Below, piece after piece: positions 8,451 through 16,581 of a stretch of DNA of 64,000 nt. Both the position numbers and the translations under genes were made by a program. The stretch lies in assembly GCF_024198175.1 (NCBI RefSeq), contig NZ_JAJVKV010000014.1, positions 1-64,000 on the forward strand, in the 5' to 3' direction. Position 1 is the stretch's first letter, and each line of letters starts with the position of its first letter. The notes beneath the pieces are model-generated. The model made no database searches, was not told where the DNA came from, and saw only the letters and a list, made by a program, of their open reading frames with translations. The stretch is from Pyxidicoccus xibeiensis. GTDB taxonomy: Bacteria; Myxococcota; Myxococcia; Myxococcales; Myxococcaceae.

Positions 8451-10979
8451 TCAGCGATTCGGGCGCAGCGGCAGCACCACCTCGAAGCACGCCCCCTCGC
8501 CCGGGTGGCTCTCCACGCGGATGGTGCCTCCGTGGGCCTCCACCAGCTGCCGGGCGATGTAGAGGCCCAGGCCGAGGCCGCCGTAGTGGCGCTCGGAGAT
8601 GGCGCGCTCGAACTTGCCGAACAGGCGCGGCAGCGCGTCGGGGGAGATGCCGATGCCCTCGTCCCGCACGGTGATGACGGCCTGGGGCCCGGCGGCCGTG
8701 GCCTCCATGTGGATGGGCCTGCCCGCGCCGTACTTCAGGGCGTTGGAGAGCAGGTTGCCGAAGACCTGCTCCAGCCGCGCGCGGTCCCAGTGGCCCATCA
8801 CCTCCGGTGGGGCCTTCAGCTCCACCGTGCAGCCCGCCTTCGCGCACTCCGCCTCGAAGGCGGTGGCGACGTCCCGCAGCAGCGAGGCGAGGTCCACCGG
8901 CTCCAGGTGGACCTCCAGCTGGCCGGCGCTGATGCGCGAGACGTCCAGCAGGCCATCGACGAGGTGGGTGAGCCGCTTCGTCTGCGTGCACACCGCGTCG
9001 AGCACGGGCATGACCCTGCCCGCCGGAAGCATCCCATCGGGCGCCGCCTCCGCCTGACGCTGCAGCGCCTGCACCTTCAGGGTGATGGGCGTCAGGGGCG
9101 TGCGCAGCTCGTGGCTGGCCACGGAGATGAACTCGTCGCGCAGCCGCACCGCCTCCCGCGAGGCCTGGTACAGCCGGGCGTTCTCCACGGCGAGCGCGGC
9201 GCGCCGGGCGAGGTCCTCGGCCAGACGCACGTCCGCCTCCGTGAAGTGGCGGCCCGACTCGGCCTGCGCCAGCGACAGGGCCCCCAGCACCCGGCCGCGT
9301 GCGACGAGCGCCACGGTGATGTACGCGCACACGCCCAGCTCCCGGGCGAGGCGCGGGCGCTCCATGTCTCCCCAGGTCGACTCCACGAGGGCTTCCTCGG
9401 GGATGTGGCCCATCCAGTCGCTCTCGCCGGTGCGGAGCACGTGGGCGATGCCGCGGCGCCCCTCCGGGCGCAGGGGGTGGCGGCTCACGAAGTCCCGGAC
9501 GTACTGCTCCTTCTCCGGGTCCGAGTGCGCGACGGCGAGGCGCCGGAAGCGGCCTTCCCCGTCGAGCACGTCCACCGCGCACCAGTCCGCGAGCGTGGGC
9601 ACCGCGAGCCGCGCGAGCTGCCGGAGCGTGGTGTCGGTGTCCAGGGAGTTGCCCAGCAGGGCGCTCGCCTCCGCGAGGAAGCGGCTCGCCTCCGAGGCGC
9701 GCCGGGTGTCGTCGACGTCCGTCGCGGTGCCGAACCACTTGAGGAGGCGGCCCTGCTCGTCCCGCATGGGGAGGGCCCGCACGAGGAACCAGCGGTGCTG
9801 GCCGTCCGCGCGCCGCATGCGGTACTCCACGTCGTACGGCTCGCCCGTGCGCAGGCAGTGGGCCCACTGCTCGGAGGCCCGGGGCCGGTCGTCGGGGTGG
9901 ATGAAGTCCGTCCACGTCACCGCGAGCGCCGCCTCCACGGTGCGGCCCACGTAGGCCGCGAAGACCTGGTTGATGTAGTCGGTCGTCCCGTCCGGCCGGG
10001 CCGTCCACACCACCTGGGGCATGGACTCGGCGAGGCTGCGGTACTCGCGCTCGCGCTCGCGCAGCGTGCGCTCGATGTCCTTGAGGTGGGTGATGTCCTG
10101 GAACGTCACCACGGCGCTCGCGGCGCGCTCGCCCAGCGGGGGCACCTGCGCGACGTCCGTCAGCAGCACCCGCTTGCCCAGGGGCGTGTGCCCGATGAAC
10201 TGGAAGCCGGTGACAGTCTCTCCCCGGGCGGCCCGCACCGCGGGAAGCCCGGAGACGGGGATGGGACGCCCTTCCAGGTCCGTCGTGGTGAAGTCGCGGG
10301 CGTACTCCGCTTCCGAGGCCGTCCTGGGAAACGCACCGCCCCAGTGCTCGTCCGCCTTGTCGTTGGCGAAGAGGATGCGGGCCGTCTCCGCCTCCACCAG
10401 GACGAGCGGCACCGGCAGCCGGCGCAGGATGGACTGGAGCCACTCCTGCTGGGCCACCAGCGTGGCGTTGAGGTCATCCACCCGCCGCCGCTCCTCCTCC
10501 GCGCGCTGGAGCGCCTGGAGCTCTCGCGCGCGCAGGTCCTCCCGCTCCAGGGTCCTCGCGTGCCACAGCTCGAGGAACAGGGTCACCTTGGCCTTGAGCT
10601 GCTCCGGGAAGAGGGGCTTCTGGAGGAAGTCCACCGCGCCCGCCTGATAGGCGTGCACGACCTGGAGCGTGTCCGCGGGGCCGCCGGTGATGAACAGCAG
10701 GGGCAGGGCGTGGTGTCGTGACTCCTCGCGGATGCGCCGCGCCGTCTCGAAGCCATCCCAGGCGCCCGAGAGCCGCAGGTCCAGCAGCACCGCCACGAAC
10801 TCGTGGCGGGGGAGCACGTCCAGCGCGGCTTCACCCGACGTCACGCACACGAGCGTGACGCCGAGCGGCTGGAGCACGCGCTGGAGCGCGAGCACGTCGG
10901 CCTCTGAGTCCTCGACCAGGAGGATGGCGGGAGCGGCCCTGCTGGATGTCACGCCGCGCACGTCGAATGCGGCACTCAC
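8451..10979 (-). CDS. Hybrid histidine kinase: receiver-PAS-PAS-GAF-HisKA-HATPase
   Basis: Protein of 842 aa that starts with a receiver domain (AILLVEDSE, phospho-acceptor Asp near 67 in LLDLRLSG), followed by two PAS domains (about 165-290 and 295-420), a GAF domain (430-590), HisKA with SVASHELRTPL (His near 623) and an ATPase domain ending GLGLGLYIARQLV. An N-terminal receiver means it is probably itself a target of another kinase. GTG at 10979 is chosen because GGAGGG lies about 9 nt upstream and the sequence before it is unlike protein. The open frame continues 111 codons further upstream, but that part is Pro/Arg-rich noise. Confidence 0.92.
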   Translation of the reverse strand: MSAAFDVRGVTSSRAAPAILLVEDSEADVLALQRVLQPLGVTLVCVTSGEAALDVLPRHEFVAVLLDLRLSGAWDGFETARRIREESRHHALPLLFITGGPADTLQVVHAYQAGAVDFLQKPLFPEQLKAKVTLFLELWHARTLEREDLRARELQALQRAEEERRRVDDLNATLVAQQEWLQSILRRLPVPLVLVEAETARILFANDKADEHWGGAFPRTASEAEYARDFTTTDLEGRPIPVSGLPAVRAARGETVTGFQFIGHTPLGKRVLLTDVAQVPPLGERAASAVVTFQDITHLKDIERTLREREREYRSLAESMPQVVWTARPDGTTDYINQVFAAYVGRTVEAALAVTWTDFIHPDDRPRASEQWAHCLRTGEPYDVEYRMRRADGQHRWFLVRALPMRDEQGRLLKWFGTATDVDDTRRASEASRFLAEASALLGNSLDTDTTLRQLARLAVPTLADWCAVDVLDGEGRFRRLAVAHSDPEKEQYVRDFVSRHPLRPEGRRGIAHVLRTGESDWMGHIPEEALVESTWGDMERPRLARELGVCAYITVALVARGRVLGALSLAQAESGRHFTEADVRLAEDLARRAALAVENARLYQASREAVRLRDEFISVASHELRTPLTPITLKVQALQRQAEAAPDGMLPAGRVMPVLDAVCTQTKRLTHLVDGLLDVSRISAGQLEVHLEPVDLASLLRDVATAFEAECAKAGCTVELKAPPEVMGHWDRARLEQVFGNLLSNALKYGAGRPIHMEATAAGPQAVITVRDEGIGISPDALPRLFGKFERAISERHYGGLGLGLYIARQLVEAHGGTIRVESHPGEGACFEVVLPLRPNR

Positions 10980-11465
10980 GAGTGATGGCCCTCCGAAGGT
11001 GGGTTGCGGGGACAGCGGCCAGGGGTCGTCTTGCCTGGACGGGGGGCGTGTCCCGGCCGGAACATGGGGCCTCCCCCTGGGGCACGCCAGCCCCATCGCG
11101 GATTTCCTTGCGGCCGGTCCGGGCACCGCTCCGTCCCCTCGAAAGGCGCCTGGATTCGCGGCTCCAGAGTGCGGGATTGTGGACGCTTGGGGGCAAGGCC
11201 GGCGGCGTGCACGGGGCAGGTGCAGGGGCGCGGGAGGGTTGATATGCAGGGGGTGCCGGGCGGCGATGGACGCTGCCCCGCCAGTCCTCGGAGGCACGAT
11301 GAACTCGCCCATTGCCCGTGACGCGGTGGAAGTCCTGTTCGCCCCGAGGGCACGGGCCGCCTAGGCGGTCTCTCGAGAAGGTCCGACGCAGCGCGGTCCC
11401 GCTCCCTCCGGGTGCCCTGAAATCCAGGTGCGCCTCAGGCACCGCTCTGTTCGGAGTTCCTTCCA
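10980..11465. other. Long divergent intergenic region
   Basis: This 486-bp spacer separates the hybrid kinase (minus) from rsgA (plus). Apart from the possible 21-codon ORF at 11299-11364 I see nothing identifiable. Confidence 0.4.
11299..11364 (+). CDS. Possible 21-residue small ORF upstream of rsgA
   Basis: ATG at 11299 is preceded at good spacing by GGAGG, a strong Shine-Dalgarno in this genome, and opens a frame of 21 codons (starts MNSPIARDAVEV, ends in TAG). It has no recognisable family. It could be a leader peptide or a chance ORF; only the ribosome-binding site supports it. Confidence 0.3.
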   Translation: MNSPIARDAVEVLFAPRARAA

Positions 11466-12557
11466 GTGTCCATTGATTCTCTCGGCTGGGGTCCAGACCT
11501 CGCCCACGCATTCTCCGCCGTCCTGTCGCAGTCCTCCCTTCCCCTCGTACCCGGCCGCGTGGTGCGCCAGGCGCGCGGGCTCCTCTCCGTCCAGACGTCC
11601 GGGCAGGTCCTCCTCGCGCGGACGGCCGGACGGCTCCTCCACCATGCGCCCGACGCCGAGGCGCTGCCCACCATCGGTGACTGGGTAGCGCTGCAGCTGC
11701 CTGGCGGCGGCGGGGGCGAGGCGCTGCTCCACGCGGTGCTGCCCCGCCGGGGCGTCCTCATGCGCCGCGAGGCGGGCAGCGAGCGGGAAGGCCAGCTCAT
11801 CGCCGCCAACCTGGACGTGGTGTTCCTGATGGCCGGGCTGGATGGGGACTTCAACCCCCGCCGCATCGAGCGGGCGCTCTCCCTGGCCTGGAACAGCGGG
11901 GCTTCCCCCGTGGTGGTGCTCAGCAAGGCGGACCTCGCGTCCGACCTGGCCGGGCACGTCCTCGAGGTGGAGGCGCTGGCGCCCGGTGTGCCCGTGCTCA
12001 CGCTGAGCGCGCACAGCGGGGAGGGCGTCGAGGCGCTGCTCGCGCTGCTTCCCGCGGGGAGGACGGGCGCGCTGCTCGGCTCCTCGGGCGTGGGCAAGTC
12101 CACCCTCGTCAACCGGCTGCTGGGCGAGGCGCGGCTGACCACCCAGGCGGTCCGCGCCGATGACAGCCGGGGCCGCCACACCACCACACACCGCGAGCTG
12201 TTCGTGCTGCCCCACGGCGGGCTGCTCATCGACGGGCCCGGGATGCGCGAGCTGGGCGTGTGGGGTGAGGAGGAGGGCGTGGGCCAGGTGTTCGCGGACA
12301 TCCTCGCGCTGGCGGAAGACTGCCGCTTCACGGACTGCGAGCACCGGAGCGAGCCGGGCTGCGCGGTGCGGGGCGCCGTGACGGCGGGCACGCTGCCCCA
12401 GGCGCGGGTGGACAGCTTCGAGAAGCTGCGGCGCGAGCAGGCCCATCAGGCGCGCCAGACGGACGCCGTCGCGCGGCGCGAGCAGAAGCGCAGGGAGCGC
12501 AACAACACCGTCCTGGGCTGGGAGGCGGGGAGGGCCAAGCGGCGCGGCCGTGACTGA
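11466..12557 (+). CDS. rsgA: Ribosome small-subunit-dependent GTPase RsgA
   Basis: Protein of 363 aa with the circularly permuted GTPase order of RsgA (YjeQ): G4-like LSKADL (about 155), then the P-loop GSSGVGKSTLVN (about 205-216), then G3 DGPGMREL (about 256). An OB-fold domain precedes these and a C-terminal zinc module follows with CRFTDCEHRSEPGCAV. RsgA binds the 30S subunit and helps its late maturation. The 3' third of the gene is repeated 13,745 bp downstream at 25894-26344 with about 96% identity, so this gene forms the left edge of the defence island. GTG at 11466 is used as start. Confidence 0.95.
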   Translation: MSIDSLGWGPDLAHAFSAVLSQSSLPLVPGRVVRQARGLLSVQTSGQVLLARTAGRLLHHAPDAEALPTIGDWVALQLPGGGGGEALLHAVLPRRGVLMRREAGSEREGQLIAANLDVVFLMAGLDGDFNPRRIERALSLAWNSGASPVVVLSKADLASDLAGHVLEVEALAPGVPVLTLSAHSGEGVEALLALLPAGRTGALLGSSGVGKSTLVNRLLGEARLTTQAVRADDSRGRHTTTHRELFVLPHGGLLIDGPGMRELGVWGEEEGVGQVFADILALAEDCRFTDCEHRSEPGCAVRGAVTAGTLPQARVDSFEKLRREQAHQARQTDAVARREQKRRERNNTVLGWEAGRAKRRGRD

Positions 12558-12599
12558 GCGCTGAGACGGGACGGAGGCGGCGGGGACGCTCCCCGCCGC
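12149..12599 (+). repeat. Left copy of the 451-bp rsgA direct repeat
   Basis: From GGTCCGCGCCGA at 12149 to the end of the hairpin after rsgA, the sequence matches 25894-26344 without a single indel. By hand I count 17 mismatches in the coding part and 3 in the hairpin (about 95.6% identity). Both copies are in the same orientation. Here the repeat is the 3' end of an intact gene. Confidence 0.93.
12577..12599 (+). terminator. GC-rich hairpin after rsgA
   Basis: GCGGCGGGGA and TCCCCGCCGC form a perfect 10-bp stem with a CGC loop, starting 20 bp after the rsgA stop and followed only by TTTC. The equivalent hairpin is kept in the right repeat copy. Confidence 0.6.
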
Positions 12600-12619
12600 T
12601 TTCAAGCAGTAAAGAGCCT

Positions 12620-12652
12620 CGTGGCGCCGCAAGGTGCCACGGGTTTTCTTTT
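12620..12652 (+). terminator. Rho-independent terminator downstream of rsgA
   Basis: CGTGGCGCC and GGTGCCACG make a 9-bp stem (one G-U pair) with the tetraloop GCAA, followed by GGTTTTCTTTT. The T tract is on the plus strand, so it stops rsgA transcripts before they enter the oppositely oriented defence operon. It lies outside the direct repeat and is absent from the right copy. Confidence 0.8.
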
Positions 12653-12749
12653 GTGCGGCCGAGCGCGTCCATGGACCGGGAAGCAGCGCATCCTCAGCAT
12701 GGCTTGCCTCCCCTCTCCCTCATGTCTTGAAGAACGCGGCCCCCTAGGA

Positions 12750-13760
12750 TCAAGGGCCATCAGCTACGACCGGAGGAGCCCCCGCGAAGCGGCTGTCCGC
12801 AATCAAGCGGTAGGCCGTGCCCCCCTCGCGGTACTCCGCCCAATGCGCGGCGTATTGCTCCTGGGTGAGCACTATCAGGTCGTCCGTCTGACGCGCTCCA
12901 GGCTCGCTCCGGTCAAGCCCGGTCAGCAGTGCGACGCCCCCCACTTCCGTCAGCACATAGCGGTTGTGCGGCCTGACTCTCCCTGAGCCTTCGGCCCATG
13001 CGAACACCCGAGCACTCACGCCCGGCTGAAGGAGTGGCTGAAGGCGCCGCTCGCACGCCGCCAGCCTGTTCCTCGCCAGCTCCTCCTCCGTCACACGGCG
13101 GCTCTGGACTCGCGCGGCCTGTTCAATGTCCTTGGGCTTGATCTCGAAATGGACCTGAATCAGGAGTTCGCCAACGCCGCGGCGCTTCTGCGCCACAAGC
13201 AGGTACTCCCTCATGGGCTCGAAGAACGCGGCAACCTCTACGTCGAAGTAGGGGTCGACGAACCGCAACTGCCTTGCGCAGCGGAGCACCGGCGCGAGCG
13301 CATTCGCCAGCTCTCGCGGGTGCCTCATGACGGGTGGAGCCGGAGGCGTCCAGGCAGGAAAGTCTTCCTCACCGAGTCGCTCCGCGACCACGAGATACGG
13401 CTCCGTGCGGGTGGATGTCCGGACGACAATCCCCCCGAAGGGGTACTGGCTGTGCTCGCGAGTGGCGGCCTCCAGCCAGGACTCTCCCTCTGCGAGCCTG
13501 CCACTCCGCTTCGTGCCGGACTGCTGGAGGTGCCGGAGCAACACCTCCAGGTTTTTGCGCGCTCGCTGTGCCTCCGCCGCCCCACCCTCGGCGAAGCTCG
13601 CCTGCAGCGCGCCCATCACGAGCTTCGCCCAGGCGGGGAAGGGGAACGCACAGGCCACGCGCCTTTGCCCCAACCCCATCTGGCAGAGAAAGGGATAGGC
13701 GACCCGGCGGTCATGCCAGGACGCCACCAGCTCCGGCTCGAGTGCGAACTCGTGAATCAC
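12750..13760 (-). CDS. PLD-like protein, last gene of the defence operon
   Basis: Protein of 336 aa with a single phospholipase-D-like half site: RFVDPYFD (about 166-173) opens the fold, and HNRYVLTEVGGVALLTGLD (about 265-283) has the H-x-R/K and Gly-Gly layout of the second part of an HKD motif, with Arg in place of the usual Lys. PLD folds in defence systems act as nucleases or lipases; a single motif would require a dimer. The GTG at 13760 overlaps the ATPase stop (GTGA), so the two are coupled and probably form a complex. Nothing recognisable is in the N-terminal 140 residues. Activity is inference. Confidence 0.65.
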   Translation of the reverse strand: MIHEFALEPELVASWHDRRVAYPFLCQMGLGQRRVACAFPFPAWAKLVMGALQASFAEGGAAEAQRARKNLEVLLRHLQQSGTKRSGRLAEGESWLEAATREHSQYPFGGIVVRTSTRTEPYLVVAERLGEEDFPAWTPPAPPVMRHPRELANALAPVLRCARQLRFVDPYFDVEVAAFFEPMREYLLVAQKRRGVGELLIQVHFEIKPKDIEQAARVQSRRVTEEELARNRLAACERRLQPLLQPGVSARVFAWAEGSGRVRPHNRYVLTEVGGVALLTGLDRSEPGARQTDDLIVLTQEQYAAHWAEYREGGTAYRLIADSRFAGAPPVVADGP

Positions 13761-15337
13761 GACCCGTAGACCTCCGCGAAGCGCTCGTCGAAGAATCCCC
13801 GGGGCCACGAGTCGAGGAACTCACCGTGCTCATCGACCCGGAGCCGTCGGATGCGGACACCCTCGGGAGTACTCTCCACGTACAGCACGCTCAGCATGTC
13901 CGCCGAGAAGGCCGGCGCCCCCTCGGGGAGGGTCTTCTCGGTCGTCTCGCGGATGCGGCGGAGCAGCCGCAGGATGAGGTGCTCGCTGTGAGTCTCCACC
14001 AGCACAGTGCGCCGTGAGCCTTCGCGCGTGGCGGCCTCGCTATACAGGTCTCCCAGGCCGACCTGGACCGCCGGATGGACGTGGATCTCCGGCTGCTCCA
14101 CCAGCGAGAGCCCCCCACGCCCCTCGAGCGCCGCGACCACGACGGGGAGGACCTGGGAGATGCCTGCCCCCACCTCGGACGGCAGCACCAGATTGCCCAC
14201 GCCGGTGTCGAGCAGCAAGCGGCGCACCGTCTTGTCGACGTGGCCCGCGGACAGCTCCTCTGCCGTGGCGGCATGCTCAAAGAGCTGCTGGACGACGACC
14301 TGGCACCCGGCGCCAAGCCGCTTCAGCCAGGTGTTTGTCCGCTCGACAAGGGTTCCGCGGTCTGCGAGCAGCAGCTCCCAGGCGGCGAGCCCGTCGGCCC
14401 AACTCGTGAGCCGGCCCGCGCGCTCGTAGAGAAACCCACGCGGAGGAACTGTCCGCAGCGGGCCGATGTAGAGCGCGTCCCGCAGCGACGACAGAAGCTG
14501 GGCGATGGTCCCGAGCACGACCATCTCCAGGAAGATCCGAACCTGGGCGGCGACCGCGACCTTCTCCTCGGTGTCGTCGCCCACCGCAATGACCCTTAGG
14601 GGCTCGTCCACGGGTGGGAGCGCGGAGCGACGCGACCGTGAGACGGCGAAGACGGGCTGCGAGCGCCCGTGGCCGAAGCCAGAGCCATCTCTGAGCCCGG
14701 AGCCAGCGACGTGCCCACCTCCCTCGGACTCCATTGCGCGGTGGAGCACCTCCTGGGGAACGGCGATCTCCGCCCAGCCTTCCTCGACGTCGCGTGCCGG
14801 CTCGGCGATAAGTGGGTGCTCAAGATTCACCCGGACGTTGAGTGGCTCGCCCTCGCGGAGGGAGGTTCCCGTCTCCAACCAGACGAGCGGTTCCGGCGCC
14901 CCCGCCACGCCAATGACCGCGCTCTCGACGAGCGGCCCCTGGTAGGTCGTGGTGGTCCTGTGGCGGATCGTCAACTCCAGCCAAGCGGACTCGACCTCGT
15001 CGTCAAGGTCTGGGAATGGGAATCCAGTGAGGTCCCTGCCGAACCGCTCCAGGTTGCCGGGGGTCGCGAACTCGGCTTTCAGCACGATAGCCCGATTACT
15101 CTCGTGCCGATGAACGAGTCGCGCGAACCCACCCAGTTCGAGCACGCTCCCACCGAGTTCAGTGCGGTCCACATCCGCGTTGCCGTGCTCAAGAACCTCG
15201 TGCAGGTAGAGCAACGCTTGGAGCACGGTGCTCTTTCCCGCGCTATTCGCGCCGAAGAGGAGCGTGAGCGAGGCGAAATCGATGCGCTGGCTCGAGGCGA
15301 TACCCTTGAAATTCTCGATTTCAAGAGCGCTCAGCAT
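13757..15337 (-). CDS. OLD/ABC-like AAA ATPase with DUF3696
   Basis: Protein of 526 aa. It begins MLSALEIENFKGI, the strand before the Walker A motif of SMC/ABC-like defence ATPases, with GANSAGKS at 29-36. Later come a signature-like PSEVGAGISQVLP, Walker B LSLVEQPEIH, and a switch-His region VETHSEHLILR. The C terminus (SVLYVESTPEGVRI to WPRGFFDERF) matches DUF3696. ATPases of this type pair with effector nucleases in many defence systems (for example the GajA, PtuA and AriA families); no Toprim nuclease is visible here, so the PLD protein next to it is the likely effector. The ATG shares one base with the hsdS stop, and AGGAGGTG precedes it. Confidence 0.82.
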   Translation of the reverse strand: MLSALEIENFKGIASSQRIDFASLTLLFGANSAGKSTVLQALLYLHEVLEHGNADVDRTELGGSVLELGGFARLVHRHESNRAIVLKAEFATPGNLERFGRDLTGFPFPDLDDEVESAWLELTIRHRTTTTYQGPLVESAVIGVAGAPEPLVWLETGTSLREGEPLNVRVNLEHPLIAEPARDVEEGWAEIAVPQEVLHRAMESEGGGHVAGSGLRDGSGFGHGRSQPVFAVSRSRRSALPPVDEPLRVIAVGDDTEEKVAVAAQVRIFLEMVVLGTIAQLLSSLRDALYIGPLRTVPPRGFLYERAGRLTSWADGLAAWELLLADRGTLVERTNTWLKRLGAGCQVVVQQLFEHAATAEELSAGHVDKTVRRLLLDTGVGNLVLPSEVGAGISQVLPVVVAALEGRGGLSLVEQPEIHVHPAVQVGLGDLYSEAATREGSRRTVLVETHSEHLILRLLRRIRETTEKTLPEGAPAFSADMLSVLYVESTPEGVRIRRLRVDEHGEFLDSWPRGFFDERFAEVYGS

Positions 15338-16581
15338 CAGTTCACCTCCTTTGGCTGAAAGGCTCGATAAACAAGCGACGCGAAAAAATCGTTGGCAGTC
15401 TCGCGTGCAATCTCAAGCTGACGCGTCATTGCACGGATGCGCATCGTCGTTTCTGCAAACTTGCGCTGCCGTTCAAGTGGAGGAATTGGCAAGAGCAAGC
15501 TCTTGACCAAGCCGAGATTGAGCCCATGCATGATTGCTCCACGATTCGAGGCCGCAATCTGACTCAGAACTTCTGGATGGCGGAACAACGCCTGGGAGAC
15601 GAACTCAGGTTCTGCCTGAGATCGATCTAGGGTTATTGTCGCCAGATGCTTCGTTGTGATCGCGGTTGGAATGTCATCGGGCACGACTGCCGAGCGCCCC
15701 GTAGTCCCCATGATCGTTACAATCACATCCCCAGGGAAAACCGTGTACCGACGCAGACGCTCGTATTTCTCCGGCGTGACGAATCTCCGCTCACCCCAAG
15801 CGAATCTGTTCTGAACAGCGTTATCAATTCCGAGAACGGCAACACCCTCGTCAGCAAACTCCGAATGCAGCAAGTCACTTCCGAAGGGGCCAGTACGCAT
15901 CGAGTTCGGGCGAGAGGCCGCGAGACTCCCGACCGAACGCACATTCCAGGTTCCGTAGTCTGCCGCACCAGGCCCGACCATGTCCAAGAACGCCGAGCGC
16001 AGCAGTTCCTCGGTGAGTGCGATGGCATCCTTCCGCTTGCGGCGGATGGCGTCGGCCTTGTCGAGAATGTCGGCGATGCGGCGCTGCTCTGGAAGCGGAG
16101 GAAGCGGAATCTGCATGTCCCTCAGCTTCGCACCGCTGATTTTTGGCATACTACCTGCGGCGCCAGTAGCCATTCGGTCAAAGAATCTCCGACCATGCGG
16201 CGAATTCATATATCGCCAGACCCATCGCGTCGTCGCTTCGTCGGCAAAGCGCAATCGCATCATCAAGTCTGGATATATATATTCCTTCGGTGGTCCGTCA
16301 TAGATCGCGGCGGTTCCAACAAGCTCCGCCGTGTTTGCACGTTGCACCAGCAGATCGCCAGGCTCTAGCCATGCCCACGAGTCCTCTGGAATCGTTTCGT
16401 AAAGAGGCTTGATGGTATCGGCAGAGAGTATGAAGTACCCTGCGGTAGTCGCACTCAGTTTGAGAGAGCGCGTTCCTTGTGCATCTGGCCCCGTTGCTGG
16501 CGAATAGCCGTTTGTCGGACCTTCAACCGCGATCTCTCCTAACCGAGCAAGCCGCCATCCAGGAGGAAGCATCTCAGTCAC
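15337..16581 (-). CDS. hsdS: Type I restriction specificity subunit HsdS
   Basis: Protein of 414 aa with the two-fold HsdS layout: a first target-recognition domain, a conserved helical spacer (PLPPLPEQRRIADILDKADA, about residues 156-175), a second target-recognition domain, and a second spacer (IPPLERQRKFAETTMRIRAM). It gives the DNA sequence specificity to the HsdR/HsdM complex; the recognised site cannot be predicted by eye. The GTG at 16581 overlaps the hsdM stop by 4 bp (GTGA); ATG at 16572 is an alternative. Base composition is clearly lower in GC (close to 50% in places) than its neighbours, as expected for frequently exchanged specificity genes. Confidence 0.92.
   Translation of the reverse strand: MTEMLPPGWRLARLGEIAVEGPTNGYSPATGPDAQGTRSLKLSATTAGYFILSADTIKPLYETIPEDSWAWLEPGDLLVQRANTAELVGTAAIYDGPPKEYIYPDLMMRLRFADEATTRWVWRYMNSPHGRRFFDRMATGAAGSMPKISGAKLRDMQIPLPPLPEQRRIADILDKADAIRRKRKDAIALTEELLRSAFLDMVGPGAADYGTWNVRSVGSLAASRPNSMRTGPFGSDLLHSEFADEGVAVLGIDNAVQNRFAWGERRFVTPEKYERLRRYTVFPGDVIVTIMGTTGRSAVVPDDIPTAITTKHLATITLDRSQAEPEFVSQALFRHPEVLSQIAASNRGAIMHGLNLGLVKSLLLPIPPLERQRKFAETTMRIRAMTRQLEIARETANDFFASLVYRAFQPKEVN

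Noticed and set aside
7015..10443. One long minus-strand open frame that joins the permease with about 700 upstream codons
   Set aside because: The upstream part is antisense-type Pro/Arg/Gly-rich noise covering the kinase in another frame; the permease has its own start at 8349.
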